This document shows positions 5,849-10,069 of a DNA stretch of 10,069 bases, piece after piece. Under the pieces are notes generated by a model. The model ran no database searches, was not told the origin of the DNA, and saw nothing but the letters and a program-made list of their open reading frames with translations. A program made the translations under genes and the position numbers. Origin of the DNA: an uncultured Aeromonadales bacterium (GTDB lineage: Bacteria; Pseudomonadota; Gammaproteobacteria; Enterobacterales; Succinivibrionaceae); the NCBI GenBank assembly GCA_902796095.1, contig CADBNP010000015.1:1-10069 (forward strand). The letters run 5' to 3'. Numbering within the stretch: position 1 is the first letter of the stretch; each line of letters starts with the position of its first letter.

Positions 5849-8098
5849 ATGGTTGCAATAAGAGAAACTCACGACAAGGTCAAATACAGTCTGTCCGAAT
5901 GGAAGAAATCCTTCAATGTCAACGAGGAGGATCGCCAGGTCATCCTAGACACCTTCGGTTATTGCAGTGCACTCTGTCCCGACAAGAAGCTGGAGGAACG
6001 CCTGCAGAAGCGCAGTGCGGAGATGATCGGTATTCTTCTCACCATTCACATGGACATAGCTACGCTGCAGGTGGCAATTCTCTACACCCACTATACGGAA
6101 AAACTTCTCACTGTGGCACAGGTGGAGCGGGATTTCCCTCCGCTGGTTTCCTCCATTCTGAAGGGTGCCATTGACATGGAGGCTATCCGCTTCCTGCAGA
6201 ATATGGGGGGCGGCCAGGCAACCGAGGCTCAGATTGACAATGTCCGCCGCATGCTTATCGCCATGGTGGAGGATATCAGATCGGTTGTCATCAAACTCTC
6301 TGAACGCATTGCCTATCTCAGAGAGGTAAAGAATGCCGATGAGGAGACCAGAGTTCTTGCCGCCAAGGAAATATCCTCCATTTATGCACCTCTTGCCAAC
6401 CGACTTGGAATAGGTCAGCTCAAGTGGGAGCTGGAGGATCTTGCCTTCCGTTATCTTCATCCTGATACCTATCGCCAGATCGCCGAGCTACTGGATGAAA
6501 AGCGTATTGACAGAGAAAACTATATCAAGGAATTTACGGCCGAGCTCAAGCAGGCTCTTGATGATGCCGGAATCGAGGCCGAGGTGTACGGCCGTCCGAA
6601 GCATATCTACAGCATATGGCGCAAGATGCAGAAGAAGCATCTTGATTTTCACGAGCTGTATGACGTCAGAGCTGTAAGAATCATCACCAAGGAGCTTTCA
6701 AACTGCTATGCCGCTCTCGGAGTGGTGCATACCCACTGGCATCATATTCCAAAGGAATTTGACGATTATGTGGCCAATCCCAAGCCTAACGGATATCAGT
6801 CGATTCATACCGTAGTTCTTGGACGCGGCGGAAAGGCTGTGGAAATACAGATCCGTACCGAGAAGATGCACAAGGAGGCGGAACTTGGTGTCGCGGCTCA
6901 CTGGAAATACAAGGAAAACAAGAACAACACCGACAGTTCCTATGAGGCGCGCATAGCCTGGCTCAGGAATATTCTTTCCTGGCAGGAAGACATGGTGGAA
7001 TCCGGACATATGGCGGAGTCCGGACTTGTGGAGGAATTCAAGACTCAGGTCTTCGAGGATCGTGTATATGTTTTCACGCCCAAGGGTGATGTGGTGGATC
7101 TGCCCAGTGGTGCGACTCCTCTTGATATGGCATATCAGATCCATTCCATGATAGGTCACCGCTGCATAGGCGCAAAGGTCAACGGCAAAATAGTTCCTTT
7201 CACCTATCAGCTTCAGACCGGCGAGCAGGTGGAGATCCTTACCCAGAAGGAGCCGAATCCCAGCAGGGACTGGCTTAATCCGAACAACGGCTTTCTTAAG
7301 ACTTCCAAGGCCAGATCCAAGGTTTCTGCATGGTTCAAGCGGCTTGATCGGGAAAAGAATCTTGAAGCCGGACGAGAAATTCTGGAAAAGGAACTCGAAC
7401 GCAACGGTCTTGATATTGAGAAGCATGCTCTGCAGGATGCACTTTTAAAGGCCTGTGACCACTATAACCTGACAAATACCGAGGATCTCATCGTAAATGT
7501 GGGTGCGGGCATCATAAAGATAAATCAGCTTATCAACTATATGGAGCTTGGTCTCAAGGATCGTATCACCATAGCCGCGGAGAATGATCAGGAGATTCTG
7601 GATCGTTATGACACGGAAAAAACTGCCAGAGGTACGAAGTCTGAAAAGGGTTCCGGAAATATTGTGATTAACGGAGTCGGCAATCTCCTCAGTCACATGT
7701 GCCGCCACTGCCGTCCTGTGCCGGGGGATGATATAGTCGGTTTTATTACTCACGGCCGCGGTATTACGATCCACCGGGTGGACTGCGTCAAGTTTGCGGA
7801 TCAGAACAAGCTCTATCCGGAAAGAGTGGTAGAGGCAAACTGGGCCGTCAACTACTCCCAGGGCTACGCCATTACCCTGAGAATAATAGCCGGAGATCGG
7901 CCGGGACTGCTAAGGGACATTACTACCGTAATTGCCAATGAGCGGGTCAATGTTATGGGGGTCAGATCCAAGTCCAATGTAAATACTCAGACTGCTGACA
8001 TAGATGTTGATCTTGAGGTTTACAACGTCAGTGACTTAAGCAAAATCATTTCAAAAATAAATCAGATTGATGATGTTATAAGTGCCAAAAGACTGTAG
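5849..8098 (+). CDS. relA: RelA, ribosome-associated (p)ppGpp synthetase, 749 aa
   Basis: Transfers pyrophosphate from ATP to GTP or GDP when bound to ribosomes stalled with uncharged tRNA (stringent response). The pseudo-hydrolase domain (about 50-160) lacks the HD metal-binding motif, which marks RelA rather than bifunctional SpoT/Rel. The synthetase domain (about 180-355) has YGRPKHIYSIWRKM (247-260), D272 in ELYDVRAVRI, GYQSIH (315-320) and E332 in EIQIRT. A TGS domain follows (about 403-464, with H432 at the position that contacts the tRNA end), then a helical region, the zinc-finger domain (about 605-650, ending at C646) and an ACT domain (about 671-749). Length and start (MVAIRETH against E. 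coli MVAVRSAH) agree with E. coli RelA (744). The usual adjacent Cys pair of the zinc-finger domain is H620-C621 here. The ribosome binding site is poor (GGA at 5838-5840), fitting a low-abundance protein. Confidence 0.98.
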   Translation: MVAIRETHDKVKYSLSEWKKSFNVNEEDRQVILDTFGYCSALCPDKKLEERLQKRSAEMIGILLTIHMDIATLQVAILYTHYTEKLLTVAQVERDFPPLVSSILKGAIDMEAIRFLQNMGGGQATEAQIDNVRRMLIAMVEDIRSVVIKLSERIAYLREVKNADEETRVLAAKEISSIYAPLANRLGIGQLKWELEDLAFRYLHPDTYRQIAELLDEKRIDRENYIKEFTAELKQALDDAGIEAEVYGRPKHIYSIWRKMQKKHLDFHELYDVRAVRIITKELSNCYAALGVVHTHWHHIPKEFDDYVANPKPNGYQSIHTVVLGRGGKAVEIQIRTEKMHKEAELGVAAHWKYKENKNNTDSSYEARIAWLRNILSWQEDMVESGHMAESGLVEEFKTQVFEDRVYVFTPKGDVVDLPSGATPLDMAYQIHSMIGHRCIGAKVNGKIVPFTYQLQTGEQVEILTQKEPNPSRDWLNPNNGFLKTSKARSKVSAWFKRLDREKNLEAGREILEKELERNGLDIEKHALQDALLKACDHYNLTNTEDLIVNVGAGIIKINQLINYMELGLKDRITIAAENDQEILDRYDTEKTARGTKSEKGSGNIVINGVGNLLSHMCRHCRPVPGDDIVGFITHGRGITIHRVDCVKFADQNKLYPERVVEANWAVNYSQGYAITLRIIAGDRPGLLRDITTVIANERVNVMGVRSKSNVNTQTADIDVDLEVYNVSDLSKIISKINQIDDVISAKRL

Positions 8099-8137
8099 CT
8101 GAAATCATCATTCTGCCGGAGCGGGGGGCGGCTGTGT

Positions 8138-10069
8138 ATGAAGCGTTTGATTGAAGCTCTGATTTTTTACCGTCACTTCTTATGCTTCAGTTTCTGCTGT
8201 CTGATTCTGACAACCATGTTCAGAACTGTCGGCGCAGGCATGCTGCTTTCCGGCAGTGAGACTGATTTCCTTTCTTTTCTTACATCCGGTGCCGTTACTG
8301 ATATTCAGGTTGTTGCATGCGCACTTCTGATCCCGCTGGTGCTGGTTTTTCTGATCTCTGTCATGCCGGAGGAGTCTGCAAGGTACGTACGCAAGCTGGA
8401 ATATTTCTACCTTTTCTGTTTCATCAACATCCTTTTTCTCGCTGAGCTTGTATCCTTTTTCTTTGTATTCATGACCGGATACCGGCCTGGGGAACTGTTC
8501 TTTGACGACATACCCTGGGTAGGAAGTCTGCCCGTTTTTCTTTATGAGAGCAGCACAACTCTGTTTTTGGTGGTTATTGCAGCATTTCTGATCGGTGTTA
8601 TGGTGTTTGCCCGGCTTGTTAATTTCTTTTTTGAGGAATATCCGAGAGCAAAATTCATTCCGGCTCTGACGGCTTTTTTTCTTGTGGGAGCTGTACTGTG
8701 GTTTTCAGTAAGAGGATCCTTTACCGGAGAGGTTTATGATTATCGCAGTCATTTTTTTTCCTATAACCGCATAAGCAACACTCTTGTTTCCAATTCTCTG
8801 TATTCACTTTTTGATTCTGTCAGAGATCGCAGCAGAGATGTCCGTGTTTTCAGCGAAGCTCTGCCGCCAAGTTATGTAATTACCAGAATAAGACAGGATA
8901 CGGATTTTGACTATTCTCCTGCCTATACGGATCCGGCCCGTCCCACCATGAATGTTCTCCGATCCTCGGCTGACGGCCGTAAAAGGAATATTATCATGAT
9001 AGTTCGTCCGTCTCTTGGAGTTGAATTCTCCAGAACATACGGCGGACGCAACGTATCCCAGAGTTTTGATCGTATATGCCTGACCGGACACTGCCTGCTC
9101 AACATGTATGCCGTATCAAGATCCTCCACGGTAAATCTGGAAGCGCTGACATCCGGTGCAGTGCCGTCTCTTCACGGCGCCTTTACGAGCAGACTGGGAA
9201 CCGGGGATTTTTACAGCATTGTTCAGCAGCTTAACCGGGCCGGATATGCAACAAGTTTTGTATATGGTGACCGTCTTGTCAGCGGATCACTGAAAAACTA
9301 TATTGAGCACAGCGGATACGGAAGGGTTTTCGGGTATTCCTCGTTTCAGGATCTCAGGTATGACGGGATAAACGGTGCTGGTGACGAGGATATCTACAGT
9401 GCCGCTATCGGCATCATTGACGAAGCCTATGCTCATGATCAGCCCTTTTTCAGCGTGATCAGAACAAATTCAGGAAAATATCCCTATGACTATCCTGTTT
9501 CCAGGGTGGAGCCGTATTCCGTGGAAATGGGAGACACTACCGTTAATGCCTTTTATTATGCAGACAGGATGATGGGTGATTTTTTTGAAAAAATCAGGGA
9601 TCGGGGATATTTTGAAAATACTGTTATCATGGTTGTGGCAGATCACGGCATAATATACCGGGACAGCAGTCTTGTTCCCCTGGAATCTTTCCGGATCCCC
9701 GCTGCATTTGCCGGAGGTGGGGTAAAACAGTATTTTGAGAAAAGAGCGGTAAGTCAGATTGACATTCCGAAGACAGTTCTTGATCTGGCAGGAGTCAGTG
9801 CCGCCGTGCCGGTTGTTGGTCATAATCTGCTGGACCTTCCCGACAGCTTTGCCGGGCGTGCCGTTTTAAGGTATGAGGGCATGTTCGCCTATCTTCTGCC
9901 TGACGGACTTATGGGAGTTGTAATGCCGGGCGGCCGAAAGCTTACTCTTCGGCATGAGGATTCCGGTTTTCTGCCTGTTCCTGACTCCTCTCATTATGCG
10001 GAGGATCTTGCTCTCTGCTACGCGCGGTTTGCAGATATTATGCTTGAGAGGACGTGGTACGATGTGACG
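8138..10069 (+). CDS. LTA synthase/OpgB-like membrane sulfatase-fold protein (runs off the right edge)
   Basis: The frame is open for 644 codons to the last base, with no stop. Five hydrophobic helices (about 10-33, 55-77, 87-113, 139-163, 173-192) are followed by an extracytoplasmic sulfatase-fold domain from about residue 282 (KRNIIMIV), the plan of LtaS and Gram-negative phosphoglycerol/phosphoethanolamine transferase relatives, which modify cell-envelope glycans or lipids. Seen: nucleophile-type T331 in SRSSTVNLEALTSG, YGD at 376-378, and the metal pair D502-H503 in VVADHG. Not seen: the metal-binding Glu of the first strand motif (family pattern 'xxxESx'), replaced by P291 in IVRPSLG, and the substrate-site His after the 'TN' motif (RTNSGKYPY, 442-450). 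The protein may therefore be altered in chemistry or inactive. The final helix-like segment (HYAEDLALCYARF) resembles the end of Gram-negative members, so few residues are probably missing. The start ATG 8138 lies 39 bases after relA, with a weak G-rich ribosome binding site. The exact substrate cannot be told. Confidence 0.82.
   Translation, partial: MKRLIEALIFYRHFLCFSFCCLILTTMFRTVGAGMLLSGSETDFLSFLTSGAVTDIQVVACALLIPLVLVFLISVMPEESARYVRKLEYFYLFCFINILFLAELVSFFFVFMTGYRPGELFFDDIPWVGSLPVFLYESSTTLFLVVIAAFLIGVMVFARLVNFFFEEYPRAKFIPALTAFFLVGAVLWFSVRGSFTGEVYDYRSHFFSYNRISNTLVSNSLYSLFDSVRDRSRDVRVFSEALPPSYVITRIRQDTDFDYSPAYTDPARPTMNVLRSSADGRKRNIIMIVRPSLGVEFSRTYGGRNVSQSFDRICLTGHCLLNMYAVSRSSTVNLEALTSGAVPSLHGAFTSRLGTGDFYSIVQQLNRAGYATSFVYGDRLVSGSLKNYIEHSGYGRVFGYSSFQDLRYDGINGAGDEDIYSAAIGIIDEAYAHDQPFFSVIRTNSGKYPYDYPVSRVEPYSVEMGDTTVNAFYYADRMMGDFFEKIRDRGYFENTVIMVVADHGIIYRDSSLVPLESFRIPAAFAGGGVKQYFEKRAVSQIDIPKTVLDLAGVSAAVPVVGHNLLDLPDSFAGRAVLRYEGMFAYLLPDGLMGVVMPGGRKLTLRHEDSGFLPVPDSSHYAEDLALCYARFADIMLERTWYDVT

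Noticed and set aside
8804..9823. Reverse-strand frames under the right-hand gene
   Set aside because: They are antisense to a continuous 644-codon frame with membrane helices and sulfatase-fold motifs.

Overview
The window looks like chromosomal DNA of a gammaproteobacterium. The two largest genes are clear orthologues of the Enterobacteriaceae-type global regulators BarA (hybrid sensor kinase) and RelA (ribosome-dependent ppGpp synthetase), both full length and collinear with the E. coli proteins. The moderate GC content and the accessory genes would fit an anaerobic gut or rumen lineage such as the Succinivibrionaceae, but that placement is a guess that the sequence alone cannot confirm.

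Layout. (1) Bases 1-420, minus strand: the 5' part of a RelB/DinJ-type antitoxin gene with a strong ribosome binding site and an AT-rich, repeat-containing promoter. Behind it is an apparently decayed C-terminal end of a large serine recombinase, so this edge looks like mobile or accessory DNA. (2) 424-762: AT-rich, no convincing gene, one sigma-54-like promoter candidate. (3) 763-2297, plus strand: four small genes of unrecognised function, each with a good ribosome binding site. They form two pairs of tandem paralogues. All four seem to share an alanine-rich amphipathic helix near the N terminus. The third gene carries an 87-bp internal tandem duplication. A rho-independent terminator (2405-2459) closes this cluster. 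(4) 2561-5401: barA. (5) 5402-5848: a 447-base gap without a gene but with several symmetric sequences and a plausible relA promoter. (6) 5849-8098: relA. (7) 8138 to the window end: a five-helix membrane protein of the LTA synthase/OpgB phosphoglycerol transferase-like family, open at the right edge, with an altered active site.

How they fit together. BarA (with the response regulator UvrY, not in this window) feeds the Csr carbon-storage switch, and RelA makes ppGpp on amino acid starvation. In E. coli the two genes are close neighbours on either side of rlmD; here they are codirectional and rlmD is absent. The membrane sulfatase-fold gene follows relA by 39 bases and could be cotranscribed with it. 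The four-gene small-protein array is the part of the window with no known explanation and is the best candidate for something undescribed.
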